Source: Toxoplasma gondii ME49 (lineage: Eukaryota; Apicomplexa; Conoidasida; Eucoccidiorida; Sarcocystidae). From it: a stretch of 64,000 nucleotides of DNA. Location of the stretch: contig NC_031475.1 in the NCBI RefSeq assembly GCF_000006565.2, positions 1,013,535 through 1,077,534 on the forward strand, written 5' to 3'. Below are positions 11,743 through 24,900 of this stretch, piece after piece; position 1 is the stretch's first letter, and each line of letters starts with the position of its first letter. A program made the translations under genes and the position numbers. Below the pieces are notes generated by a model. That model was not told the origin of the DNA, did no database searches, and saw only the letters and a list, made by a program, of their open reading frames with translations.

Positions 11743-14700
11743 CATGTGGACGGATTTTTCCGCCTGTGAAGAAGGTCATGCGGAATATCTCTCAAAAGAC
11801 GCGCGCCGTCGGTAGTCTAGCTTCAGTGGGTATCTGGCACTGCACGCTCTAAAACTGTTGAAAAAAAACAGGCCTCGCCTTACCCGTACACTTCCTGGCT
11901 AGCTGAGAGAAGGAGGTGACCGCCGCCGCTGGTCCCCCCTCGGCGCCCCCACCGCCGCGGCGTGGATCGAAGAGGAGACTCTCGCGCCCCTCGCGGAAGC
12001 GAGGGAGACAAAGACGAGACGGCTGAAAGCCGAGAAGACCTGGAGACTCGCTCCCGGTCACCTGCATGCGATCCTGAGAAAAAACGAGGTCGGTGAAGGA
12101 AAAACACGATCGAAAAACGCGTGGCAAGACTTTACGCGTCCTCGACGACCAAAACGCTTCCTTGAGAAAATGACAACTCTAGAAAGAAACGAATTTACAG
12201 ACCTACATGAGCACTCCCAGATATGAGAAGAATCGCTTACTAATATATATATATATATACTTGCATTTATTTCAAGGTGTGAGCAGTACTTTTTTGTCTC
12301 CGGAAAAGCAGGTCTCTGTAGGCGATACAGACAATCTGAGACGGCAGCAATCGATTTTTTTGACTGCAGGTGGACATGCGTACCCGCAGAGAGAGGGAAC
12401 GGTAGGGAGCCTCCAGAGCCTTCGTCGAGAGGCGCCAAACCAAGAAGCGAGTTGTGCGTCGAAATGGGTCCTGCCGGTTCGCCGGTTCTCTGAAAGAAAT
12501 GCGACAGCGACAAACAATCAAAGAAACTTGAGCAGCATGACTAAACTCATATAACTGACAAGACGTTACCGCACAAACCCCCCCAGCAAACGCCATGAAC
12601 ACACGCCCACGTCCAGCAGTCCTCTCAAGCGCCTTCCTAGACAACCTCTTCCCCTCACCACCCCCCCCGCCCCACCCATGTCCTTCACCTCTCTGGAAGC
12701 CGCGTTTCCCGTTTGTCTTTTTCCCCGTTGTTCCCTCATGTTCTCCGTACTTCCAAGCGGTGGCGGATTTCTTCTTCTGTCAACAAGTGCACGACTTTCA
12801 GACGAGCGAGTCTGAGGCCGCCGCCTTCTCCCCTGCCTTCCTGCTCTGTCTCGTCGATCTTCGGAGCGACTGTCGGCGCCTCCGAAGGAGAAACGGCCTT
12901 CGCCGCTTCGTCCCAGTGGGCAGAGTCGACGTCAGAAGCCGGAAGAGGCCGGGGGTGGAGAAAGCGCACCAGAAAACGAAACGGCGACTCAGGCTGGTCG
13001 CGCTGTCTCCCCACTCGCAAGGCCCCCACGCCTACAGGCAAAACGCAAGCACGCACGATACGACACTTCGTGGATTTCTCTGAGGAACTCGAAAGAGCGC
13101 CCATCTCTAAACACCCGAATGTTCATGCATCCAACGTTCAAGAGTCGAATCGGAGTCAGAAAGTCGGTCGATGTCTGCGTATAGCAACGGGGGATTAAAA
13201 ATTATTAGATCCGTCGGTAGAGCATATCAAACACTCGAATACACAATCTAGGGATGAACCGTGAGCAATTCATGGAAATAGGGCTATTCGGCAAGCGATG
13301 GAACAGAAGGCATTTGAGCCTCCGCAAGACTCTCTCGCGTAGTTTGCCTTCGGAAAACGCGAGACCTTGAGGTGCAACGAGAGCCGACGGAAAGATTAAC
13401 TTGACTCAAGGAACTTCTTCTCCGTCCTGGTGTAAAGGGTTAAGGAAATTCGAGAGATTTCTTTTGTGTTTGACGGCAACGCACCGCCGAGAGTGACGAT
13501 GTCCCCATGGCGAAGGAAAGCCGTCATTTGGCGCATGTCGTTCACGGCGACTCCGTTCATCGAGCTGCACGCAGAGAAAAACAATGCGAAATGCGTGGCT
13601 GATTCAAAACATCTTTCTATCCCCTAGTCCGCGACGCAAAGCCACCAAACTCAGAAACGACTGATTCCATAAGAAGGCGCTCTAATTTCTGACCCCCCAA
13701 CGCTGCAGCAAGAACAAAAAACGCCGACAACATGGGGAAGGAACAAGAAAACAGACAAGTAGAGACAGCTCCTCCACATCCCCTCGATACCTAAACGCTA
13801 GACGGCTTTGGGAAATCGCTGGGATACTTGTCACGAAAAGTGTCACGTAATCCTCTATGTCTTTCCCCCCTCTCTCTTGAAACACATTTTTCTGTCGTCT
13901 CTAAACGCCGGAAGTGACGGTCGAGTCCATCGAGACTCATTTTTGGAATTGGCTGTCTGTTCGCGGGCAAGCATCCCCTTGCTTTTTCAACAGCGAGGGT
14001 CTCCTCAAGTTCATGAATCCACTGTCGCTTTTTCCCAGCATGCGATGGGGGGCGCGCCCCCGCTATCCTTCCCTAGCTGCTCTGAGAGACATACCCGACG
14101 TCGCGAAGACAAAGCCTGTAGGCTTCATGAGATACTTCCGATTTCTTTGCCTCCAGAGGCGCCTTCTCGCCTGTCTGCTTCTCTGCCTCCTTCGACCCTT
14201 TCGGATGAGGAAGAAAAAGCTCGGGAACTGGAACAGCTTCGATGACGGCATGGCGTCTGCTGACCATCTTGGCGAATTCCCTGGAGGCAAGACAGGCGCA
14301 AGAATGATAGAAAGGCAGTCATAAAAAGAAGAGTTGCCGCAAGAAAGCAACAGATGAGGCGGACGAGCCGTCAAGAAAACAAGAAACACGGAGAGAGAGT
14401 CGTCGCCCAAACAAATCAAGAGTCAAGAAAAAAAAGTACTCACGAAAATTGAGAGACAGATCTACAGCTCAAGTTGCTACACAGGAGTCCACAGCGAAGG
14501 CGACGCAGACTACCAAAGACTCCTGCTAGAGAGGCCAGAGAAAGACTAGAAACAAACACAAGATATGGTGAAGAGAAACACAAAAGATTAATCGTCTAAC
14601 TGGAAAGGACGGGAGTGTCTCTGAAGCAGAGCGCGAGGGCGGTTTCAAGTCCAGAAATCCTACCCTCGGGAGTCGGCGACGAGGTCGCAAGTCCGGACGT

Positions 14701-17700
14701 CCCTGCCGATGAGGCATTCTTTGTTTTTGCGAATGACGACGCGCTTCGAGATCAGGCGCTGACTTTCGTCGATCTCGGAAATATGCACGATTTCCGCGAT
14801 CGCGTCGTCCCCTTCTCCCACACCTTCTCCCTCCACTCCCGAGTCGGTCTTCTCGCCAAGGACCGGGAGGTACGCGACTTCCGCGCCAACTCCAGGTTCT
14901 TCCTGCTTCTTTTCTTTGGTGTCCTTCTCCTCTCCGGGTCCGTCAACTGCCCAAGGGTCACCGAATTCTCCGTCATTCTCCTGCGCGGTCACCGTCGACA
15001 CCGTCGCCTCGCGGCTCTCCATGGAACCTTTTCGAGAGCATAGATCGCTCTTCCTCGCGTTTTCGTCTCCTGCATCTGAGCCTAAGCTCCGGCCTTCGTC
15101 GTCGGACCCCGCCAGCGATGCCCCCGCGCCACAGGATAACGACGCCCGCGCCGCGCCCCCCAGGCGCCCCACGCCGGGGCTCTTGGCCCCGCTGAGGGCC
15201 CCGGCCACGGCACCGCGGGAGCCCAGCAGACCGCCCAGCACGCCGGACAAGGCGCTTCGACCACCGGCGAGTGTCGGGAAAAGCGAGCGTCCTGGGAGTT
15301 GCAGCAGCGGCTGCGAGGGCGCGGCAGGGAGAGATGCAGACTTCGGTTGGGGCAGGCTGCCGCCGCCCAGAAGCGCCGTCAAGTCGGAGACAGGTGCAGC
15401 ACTCGAGACGGCAGCCAGAGACCCAATGCGGACAGCGGGACCGCCAGGCACGTGACCACCGAGGGCCGCGGAGCCAGAGTCCCCACACATCGACAACGCC
15501 CGGGTCGCGCCCCTGCCGCATGCGACCAGTCCCCGCGCACTCAGGGGACGCAGCACGGGGTCTTGGGGCTGTTGGCCAGTGACGGAGCGCCAGGCGGCCG
15601 CAGCCACAGCTCGCGCCCTCCCGCGTCGGCTTGGCCCCTTGGCCCGTTTGCTTTCCTTGACCTCTTCTTCGTATTCGCTGTCGTCCGACGCGCTGCTGCT
15701 GGTGACAACGCTCTCCTCGCTTGACTCGGAGGCGGACTCGCTCCCGGCATTCTGTTCATTTGCGGCCTTCGCACCGTCAGCCGGGTCGGGTAATGTCTCC
15801 TTCAGGCCCCGCGGAGCCACACGACGCTTCTTTGCCTCCTCGCCCTTGTGCGGCCGCCGGCCTCGACGCACCGCAGAGTCCGAATCGGGCCCCTGGGGTT
15901 CTTCGCGGGCTCGCCGGCGGCTCCCCCGACCTACGCTGGCCCCGCTGGAAGTTGCAGCCCCCTGACCTTTCCGCCGCAACGTCCTGGGTGTCTTCCGAGG
16001 CGTCCGCGCCACTGCCTCTCCTTCAGACCGTGTGCTCGAGTTTGTGAGTGTGTCGTCACTTCTATCGATTTCTGCCTCGTCCTTCTCGGCCTTGGAAGCG
16101 GACGCCTTTCGCCGAGACGTGCTTCCTGCCTCCTGTTTCGGGCGCCGCCTAGAAATCCACTGGGACACTCGCGAGGCGGGAGAACTCGAGCCGCTGTCTG
16201 CCTGTGTCGGCGGCGCAGACTGGAGTGTCGTGTCTCTCTGGAGGCCTCGCAAGCGGTGCGACCTCCTCCTGAAACGTTTCTCACCTTCTTCACCATTTTC
16301 TCGGGACTCCTCTTCGACACCGGGTTCACCAGCTCGGCCCCTCGACTGCTGCTTGTTTCCACTATCTGAGCGAGATCCGCGCTCTTCGCTGTCGACGCCT
16401 TCACTGGCTTCGCCGGCTTCGCTGGCCGGCACGGGTGTCCTGTCGGTCAGAAGCGCCCCAGTCGGCAGCGGAGGCAGAGCGAGCTCTGCACTTAAGACGA
16501 CTGAGAGAGGCGCGGGTGGGACGAAGGGCAAATCTTCTCCCGACAACGTCGCAGAGGAAGGGACAAACGGGAAGTCGCTCCCGGAAGTACAGTGCTGCGG
16601 GACCGTCCCGGGGCCGTCGTCGCCAGTGCTGCTGCTGTTTCGGCTCTCTGCAGTGCTGTTCATGCTCCCGTCGCGAGTTGAAATGTGCGTGTTGCAGGAG
16701 ACGAAGCTTTCCGGCTCGCTGGGGCTTCGATCCTCCTCACCCACTACTTCGAGGTCGTTGTCTCCTGGCTCGTCCTCAGAAGCAAGCACACGTGAGACAC
16801 CACCCTCCTCCAGACCACCTTCAGCCCCAGAGCGCCACACAGTCACTTCGTTCGCTCCCGCGGGTACCTCCACTTCAAGCGCCTCGGGGTCGTCAGCTGC
16901 CTCCTGAGACGCCTTCTGAGACGCAGACACATCCAGCTCGGTGACGCCTGCGACGCCCTCCTCCACAGCTTCTATCGGCTCCGCAGAGGCGACATTGAGG
17001 CTGACGTCGTATCGAGCTGCAGCATCGGCCGCTTCATCTTCAGCCTTCTTGGGAGACGTTTGTCGCCCTGAAGCGAATGCCACGGGGCGACAGTTGCTCC
17101 AGAGGGCAGCGAGGCTCCAGCCCCCGCCAGTCGTTGTGCGTTGTTCTGCGTCTCCAAAACTGTCTGTCCCCTTCGCTCTGTCAGAGGACGGCGCAGTCAA
17201 GACCTCTTCGCCCTCGAGTCTCCGCGACCTCGTGTCATCGAGACTGAGGCGAGCTGCCTTGAGCGTCTTGCCGTCTGCGCCTTGCGTCAACTCCTCAAAC
17301 CCCGGATCCCACTTCCTCGACAATCCTTTCTTCGCTTGCCCGCCGGTCCCGTCGGGCTCACTGCTGCCGTCTTGTGCGCGTGAGCGCTGAAGTCGAGAAG
17401 GCGAACTCGCTTCCCCTGAGGAAGCAGCTCTTGGAGAAATGGGCGACGCGTCGTGGAAGAGGCCCGACTCTGACGTGCGACTGCGGCTCCGAGAATTCGC
17501 CAGAACCCCGAGATGGACCTCCGCGGACGCCTCAGGTCCTCCCTGCTCAGGATGTTCTGTGTCTTCGGAGTCGACGTTCCTCCTCGCCTGTTTCCACGTG
17601 GACAAAAGAGGCATATCTGTCTGCGGAGTGGCACAGGTTCGCGCGCATGTGTCGTCAGTCTCGTGTGACCGCCAGCAGGTGCCGGGTACTGGGTCAGCAG

Positions 17701-18037
17701 CGCCCGCTCGACGACTCTGGGCAACTGGGTAGGAGCATGCGGCTGAAGGCGACGTCCCAGGCGCCTCTCTGCGGTCGGACCTTTTTGGAAAACCCGAAGG
17801 TGAACTCGCGAAAAGGGGGGCGGCTCCTTGTCGATCACACACAACCGTGGCTGCACGGTTAGTCGGCGGCGGATTCTGGGGTACACAGTCAAGAAGAGGT
17901 GATACACTGATGCCAGAGTTGGCAGAAGGAGTGTTCAAAGGAAACTTACTTGAAAAAGACAAACGATCAGTGAACCGAGACTGGACATCTGACGAGGACC
18001 GACATGCACCATCAAGAGCTTTGGTGGGGCACGGCAT
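9623..18037 (-). CDS. FHA-domain protein, 1843 aa, 8 exons
   Basis: Exons: 18037-14664, 14280-14095, 13564-13485, 13031-12751, 12489-12384, 12073-11884, 11404-11044 and 10576-9623 (stop TAG). Every join keeps frame. Residues 1 to about 1095 are disordered, rich in Ser, Glu and Arg, with NLS-like basic patches (such as KKRR). The FHA domain (about 1098-1235) spans exons 1-4: IGR at 1110-1112, SRRH at 1132-1135, LRDVGSMNGV near 1183-1192, then GDIVTLGG and a last strand FRFLVRF. These are the conserved phosphothreonine-binding positions of FHA domains, so a nuclear phospho-dependent scaffold is inferred. The C-terminal part (1236-1843) has Pro/Ser-rich stretches, a hydrophobic helix (VRKYVDALLLELL) and a very acidic segment ending SEYDSDEAWHM; no domain was recognised. 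The start is the first ATG in the frame. A GTAAGT at 17949-17944 could add an intron, and a GTGAGTATG in the last codons could extend the C terminus. Confidence 0.86.
11698..11742. repeat. (TA)n-(GA)n microsatellite
   Basis: A TA tract runs directly into (GA)n, the same compound structure as at 5.6 kb. It lies in an intron of the FHA gene. Confidence 0.9.
12242..12260. repeat. Short (TA)n microsatellite
   Basis: About nine TA units in an intron of the FHA gene, between the exons ending at 12384 and starting at 12073. Confidence 0.85.
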
Positions 18038-21000
18038 GATGGACAGCCGAGGGCACGCTCCGAGACAGCCGCTTAACACACGCCTCGAGACAAGACGAGT
18101 CCAGGAGGACGCCAACGGCGCACACCCCGAAAGTGGCCGGCAGACGACTCCTGACTGCTACAAAGGTAAAGACGATTCGGTCAGGCTTGCACAGCGACCC
18201 ACCAGAAAAAAGTCGGTGGTGACGGTCGAGAAACCCTCGGACGAAGACCGCCTCAAGTCCGCAGAGAAGACACTGAATCGAGTCTCTGGAGATTTCGTAC
18301 TGAATAACAAAAAAACACTACCTGCCAGATGTTGTGTTCATGGCCTGACAAGGGGCATCTGAGTCAGCTGCACGCTGTCTACCCGTCAGCAAGCCCCCAG
18401 TAGAAACGACGGTCACTCGAAAACCCGGGTCCTGCGCAGGAGGCCAGAGAAAGCCGCCGACTGCTGCAAGGCGTGCCAATGCGAGCTAAATCTGACCTCA
18501 GAGTTGGACGTTCCGAGCTGGCAATCAGAAACTATCCACACTCACAACAGGTAGAGTGCCAAGCCGTGGACCGGTGCTGGTGTACAGACACCGCGTCGAT
18601 CCGTGCCCGGCAGCGAGTTTTCCTGGAACCGCGACAACGTGCACAGAATGGCGGGTATTTGTTAATCACGGCGCCTGAAACGGGAGTCGTGCACCATCGA
18701 GACAGAAATTGTCCGGGCAAGCTTGTGGTAATCATACAGCCATGCTGTCGCTATCTTCGTGGCAGATGTGCCTCCCTCCATTTGCGAAAAGCGCGCTCCG
18801 TAGTTGCCCCGCGTCTGATGCAACAAGAAGCAAGGGGGTGGCTTCTTCCCCCCTTCCAAGGGGTGGCGGACACACAAACCGATCACCTCCATTGACCACA
18901 AAACTCATCTCGCAGCTCTTCTTCCCGTCACTTCCTGCTGGTAAGACAGCAGTGAACACACCCCCTTAGAAAGCGGTTGTCTTGTGTTTGCAAATTTGAC
19001 AGGATCTTCGGTCTTCACGTCGAAAATCAGATTCCGTTAGGGAAACTAAAATTTCGGCCGGCACGGTAACGGTCCCCAACAAGCACCGAGAAAGATCCAC
19101 CAACAGTGGGGGTAGCAACTCGGCAATGCAGCGGTTGCCACAAATGTTGCTGAAGCCTAACTCGGTTGCTGCCACATAAGTAGCACTATGGTGTGCCCAT
19201 GCAAAAAGTTTACTTAGCCCGTTCCATTTCGACCCTTGAAAGTCATGACAGCAACTAGTTCGGTGCACTAGACGGCACAACCGCCGCCAGACGTTATGTC
19301 TTCCCGGAGGGTGTGCATATCGCAAGACTTGGATGCATAATAACGGAAATGTGCAACACACCGAAGTGGAGGCCTCATGCACAGACGAGTGCATTCACCT
19401 TCGATGTCTTCAAATGGTGCTTACAAAACATAGGTTGTCGCGAGAGACTTCCGTGCATAGCTTTCCCTGTAATCCTTTGTGGTCTGGAGACACCCTGACC
19501 GGGTGTGCCGAAGCGGGTCGTGTATACGAGGGGCAGGACCAACACGCTGCACAGGGGAACAAGTTTTCCTGCCTCTATCTGGTTTACATTCTCGCATGAA
19601 GTTCTTCTCTCGAGTGCACTTGAAGCAATAATAAGATGAGCCCGTGGAATACAGTTGGCCGCCGGGCACATCCCCCTGATAGCCAAGTACAGCCATGCTT
19701 ACTGTCAGGCTGACCCAGCAGTTGTGGTACAAAAGAAGACCAAGATCTCGTATAAATAGACAAAACAGATCGTGGTGTTAGAATTAGCATGTCATTGTAT
19801 GTGGTCGTCATTCAGGTCGAGGTGCACCGCCCGTTCTTACCGACAGGCCGCCGATCCCCCTTCCTGGCGGCCGGCGAGGTAATCTTGAGCTCTTGACTGG
19901 CAGTGTCTCAGCCACCTTCAGATTTTCCACGCTTCGACTAATAATGTTCCACCACCTCTATTGCCTAAGAAGTGCTTGATACATCGAAGTGGACAGTCCC
20001 TCGTGTCTGCACGAATGGACCTACACCTTGTTCTACGAGTCGGCTCTACGCCGACGGCACGCCAGTCTGTAGAACAGATTCTTGACATGCCTGATGTGCT
20101 TGGAACTATGCACAAGACACCCACGCTTGGCAGAGGACCTTGAGGCACCACAAGGCACAGCCTAGCTTCATGATGGTAGCCACATGCTCCCATTGAAACA
20201 CCCTGTTGTTCGACTTGTCTTGTGAGTAACCGGAACAGAAACCTACATACGAAACACGTAAAAACAGGATGAAACAGCTCAGGTGGCGCGGCATCCGCTG
20301 TGTCACTGAGGCAGCAACTAACACCAAAATTTTATCGAGGAACCTGGACGCGTTTGCATGTGCCGTTGGTCCAATGTACCACTTTCCACGTGTCTTGTGG
20401 GAGCAGACAGTTCCGGGGAAATGCGTCGGTGCATTACATGACACTGCGTCCGTTAGAAACGTGGTCGCAGCCACCTGTTACGCAACACGTACGTGCTTAG
20501 CCACCAGAAAACGCAGGCTGTGACGGAAGGGTGACACTCCAGTAGGAGAGGAAATCCTTTGTAATTGTCTATGAAATAGAGAAGGCCAATACGTTGCGGT
20601 GTCAAACTTCCATTCCGTCTCTTTACATCGTCAGGTGTGTGGACTGGCGGTAGCCATCAGATCTTGTGTCTTGCATTTGCGGCTCGTATCTGCGTCTGTG
20701 TGTCCTACCGCCTTCACGGCAGGTCGCTTTGGAGGCGGGACCGTTCAAACGGGACCTCAGTCTCCTCTGTAAGACTTTCCCCATACTCGAACGATTTCTC
20801 GTGACTTTGTCACCAGCTCAGCGTTTCCTGGAGACTCCTTCATTCAGGTAGCATTGCTTAACAGTAACAAACGTTCCTTCCATCTTTCTTCTGGTTTTGG
20901 GACTTCACCGCAGAGGTCGTTTCTATCAAAGCTTGTGTTCAAACCCAGGCACGCGCCAGGCGAGCCGCTTGCCGCTCACGCGCACACGCACACGCCCTGC

Positions 21001-21906
21001 ACACTGTGTCGAGGTTCCGGATTTACGGTGCGGATCAGTCAGAAAAAACCTTCATTCTCCCTCGTGTGGAAAACCGAGTGCTGCAGACAATCGACGGCAT
21101 TGGATCCACACTTCTTTGATGCATAGAATGGACGTCTTTTTCCGGGAAACTCGGCCGCGAACCAGCCATCCACCTTGCCGGCCCTTCCAACGTGGTGCAT
21201 GCGCTAGAACAGAAATATTCAGCTGAGTCCGGAACAGCTATTGACGCGGGAAAAAGAAGCACACGTGAAGGGTCCATGAAGATTCGTGTTTGTCTACCTT
21301 CATAGAAAACGCCGTTGGACGGAAGAAAACAATTCTTCTGAGCTGGGCGTGTTGTCGCGGCGACCTTGCATGAGGTTTCGGTGGCGTGGAAGAGTCGATT
21401 GCGGTCCCGACTACGACGCAACGTCCGCTAATTCGTTCCTTCCTTCCCAACTCAACTGTCACTGCGACTCCTTGGACAAAAGAGAAGCCAGACGCCTGCT
21501 GGACAAGGTGTAACTCGTGTCTCCCGGCTGGACGCTGTCTTGCTTGCTGCTGCAATCTTTGGCCGCCACGCGTTCGCCACACGCGCTTCTCACGTGTATT
21601 GACACCGGCCTCTGTCGTACTTCGGGGTTGCCTTGAACTGTGTCTCATGTGAGGAGCCGTCATTCCCGCGTACTTATCGCGGGACTGCACCACCTGGTCT
21701 GGTCCATTTCCGTATGTATTGATACACGCCTAACACGAAGTGCGTCCTTTGTTTTTACTCGCACAACAAATAGCCATCGGCAGACCGCGGTCGATGTGTG
21801 CGCAGGCCCTTCGCAGCCCGTTGGAAGTGAGCCTTCACGCGCACCTTTCTGTTCGCAGAACAGGCGATTTGGCGTCTATCTCGCCGCTTACCTCCCGGCA
21901 GGCAGG
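18038..21906. promoter_or_regulatory. Divergent spacer between FHA gene and PARG
   Basis: The 3.9 kb between two head-to-head start codons must contain both promoters and 5' UTRs. No frame on either strand over about 140 codons looks coding, and there are no TA tracts. An acceptor-like CTGTTCGCAG lies about 45 nt upstream of the PARG ATG with an open in-frame reading after it, so an extra 5' exon of PARG could lie here. No specific promoter element is claimed. Confidence 0.5.
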
Positions 21907-24900
21907 ATGAAAAAGCAGTTTCTTCTGTTTCACCAGCTGCCGCCCCCTTGCGGGTACTGGCAAGCCGCCTCGGCGGTGCTTCGGCGGTATCTGGCGGCGT
22001 ACTATCCAAGCGCATTCGAAGCCAGTCGCAGGACCGACCGTAGGCGAGATGAGAGGGAAGTGAACGACAAACAGAAAGAGAGGGAGGTGACGGAAGCGCA
22101 GTTGCCGGGTGCAGGCGAGAGGCTCCCGACTTCTGGAAAGAGAGACCGGGGCTTAAGTCCGCGCGACCTAACTCAGCTTCTTGTCGATCTCCAGGTGGAA
22201 ATGCGTCTAGGGCAGACGATGGCACCGAACGGCAGTGCTTCGAATGGTGGAGTAACAAACAGTGGATGCCAACACGAAGAAAAGTGCCAGGGCGAAGAGA
22301 CAGCGCGTCCACCACCGTCTTTGCCGTTCTTCAAGCCGCAGTTTTACAGCAAAGTAGAGGCCCTCTTCAAGCGCCTCCCGCCGGCAGTTCGTGAGCCCTT
22401 CCTCATCCGCGCGCTTCCTAGAATGATGCTTCTGTCTCTCGAAGCCCCGCGCATCTTCCCTTCTGCCTCAGTATCCTCTTCGTCTGTCGGTGGCTCAATA
22501 CCACGTGACCTCCCTTTGCTCAGTCTGGCGACCAGTGAGAAGCATTGCAGTGCCTTTTCATGCTTCTGTCTTGAAGAGGGGACAGGGCAGAGAGAGGGCG
22601 GAGAAAGTCCAGAGCCTGCAGCGGTAGAGTTAACCGCGGGCGAGGGCTTGGCTCTGCTTTCTCTCGCCTTCTTCTCCATTCTTCCCCCTCCAAACCTCCA
22701 GCCAGTTCGTCAGCTGCCCGATCCAAACTTCATGTCTCTCTTCGAACACGCTGGTGGGTGCTTCACTCGAGTGGCTTTGCTTTTCTCCGTGAGTCTTCCG
22801 AGGAAACAGTAGGTGAAAAGCTTGTTCATGAGGGTGGATGGGAAACGTCGAGAGCACGACGCTTATCTAGAGTCTCAACCGCGGAGAAATCGACTGCTCC
22901 CTTCACCTTCTAGTGTGTAGTCTCTTACTCGAATTAAGGCTCACTCCGCTCTCACTTACCCAAGAAGTGACAGAGCGTGCGAAGCAGACATCGAAAAGGC
23001 TACAAAGAAACGCATTTTTCTCAGTTAGTGTAGCGTCGTCTCTACCATCGATGTTTCTTTTTTGGGGTCCTCTATCCTGAGCATTCTCCTTCCATCCCCG
23101 TTTTCCTGTTTTCTCCCTTCTGTTCCGCTGTCTCCTTTCAGCCTCTGTTGCGTCCCTCGCTGCTGGTGTTCCGTTTCTTTGGGTTTCTCTTTCAACACAA
23201 CATCTGATTCCACTGTCTCGTTCTCTCAGGTAACGATCAGTTGAACAAGCTGCACTGTTACATCAGGTGAGAACGCGGAACGGCGACGAATGCAGAGCCA
23301 AGAAATTCGAACCATGGGAGAACCTATCTTGAAGGCGACCTTCTGTCTGTTTCCTTCTCGTATTCGGGGAGCGGAATAAACTTCAATCCTAGCGAATGGA
23401 GCTGTGCATTTGTGTTACCCCACTCCGAGGCTCCACAGTCTGATGCAGCAGCTGTGTCCTACGGTGTCTCCCTACCTTCACCTCTCCGTTTCGAACTCTT
23501 TCACGCTGTCCACTTTCGCGTCATGCCGTGCTTAATTGTGTTCCCTTCTCTTATGATTCACATACTTTCTTTATTTGTCTTCTTCACTCTTCCTTCGTTT
23601 TTGTGTTGTTTCTTTCTCCGTCGTGCGTCAAGGGTCCGCCCTGCCGTCTCCTGTTGTGCCAATCATTCTCTCTCTCTCTGTCGGTTCTCTTGCCTCTGGA
23701 TTCCTCATTCTTTCTAGCTTACGTTCCCATCCCGTTTTTTGCTTCTCTCTTTCTGCAGGTATTTCATTGCGATGACGACGGCTGTTGCAAAGTACCATGA
23801 CGTCTGTCGAGCACACGGTCTCCCTCTCTATCTGCTCGCGCCCCCCCACCTGCTCCTGCGTTCTTCGTCACCTATCGCGGAGAAATGCGCTGACCGCCTG
23901 ACACAACTCCTTACCGACGAGGTGTCAAGCGGCTGCGCACAACTGAAAGGAGAGGAAAACAACGAGCAAAGAAGCCGTGAAAAAGAGCGGCGCAGAGAGC
24001 AAGGTGCGACGTCGACTGCAGAGGCCACAGACGGACAGCGGGAAGCGCATGCGAAGCCGACAAGCAACGGAGAATGGGTGCTGAAACCCGGCGGAGACAA
24101 AACGGAAAATGGACTTGAGAGCCAGCGCGAGGTTTTTCCTGCGAGGTGCTCTCCCACATCCTCGCTTCTCTTTCTCCCGGCGCCATGTTTTCGCCACTCT
24201 TCGGAACGAAAGCGAAGTGACCCGTTCTTTCTACGAATGCCCTGCTGCGCAGTTCTGAGGTCCCTGAGGCTCTCTCGGACCTGCGCATCTTTGCCGCTCC
24301 TCTCGCCGTCGGCTTCCCCATCCTCGGCGCCTCCAGGGTTCGGCTTATATTCGGGGTCAAGTTCCCTCGGAGACGACGACGGCGTCTCGCAATCTAATGG
24401 GTCCTCGAAGCGGAGACGCGTGTACAGGACCGAGACAGGAACAGAGGAGACAGGGACCGATGAAAAAGAGGGGACAGAGAAAAGGAAAGAGACACAGGAG
24501 ACAGGCAAGATGTGTGACGACGCAGACCTTCTGTCGCGTCCTCTTGCACCGCCACAGTGTGTGGCAGTGACGATGGACAGCTTAGCAGACAGGGAAGATC
24601 CCCTGCTTCCGCTTCAAGAATTTCGAGAGAATGCGGAAGCCGGGAAAGGCATTGACAGCGCGGTCAACCTGGAAATCATGGCTGACTTCGCGAATCAGTG
24701 GATCGGCGGAGGCGCTCTCTACAGAGGTAAGTGAACTTTGTGTCGCCTTTTCTGGGGCAGAGGAGCGGCCTTGCAAGGACGGAAAAGAGTGTGCATGTGG
24801 AACGCATGTCGCGTGCTCATCGAGACAGAAGACATGCGTTTTAAAGGAGAAGAATCTGCATGCAGGGGGGGAAGCGAACAGGAGAGGAGGGTCTTCTTAG

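Noticed and set aside
17880..17949. Possible 69-nt intron in FHA exon 1 (GTAAGT to CCCCAG)
   Set aside because: Using this acceptor gives an immediate stop, whereas the unspliced frame stays open. An intron with another acceptor cannot be excluded.
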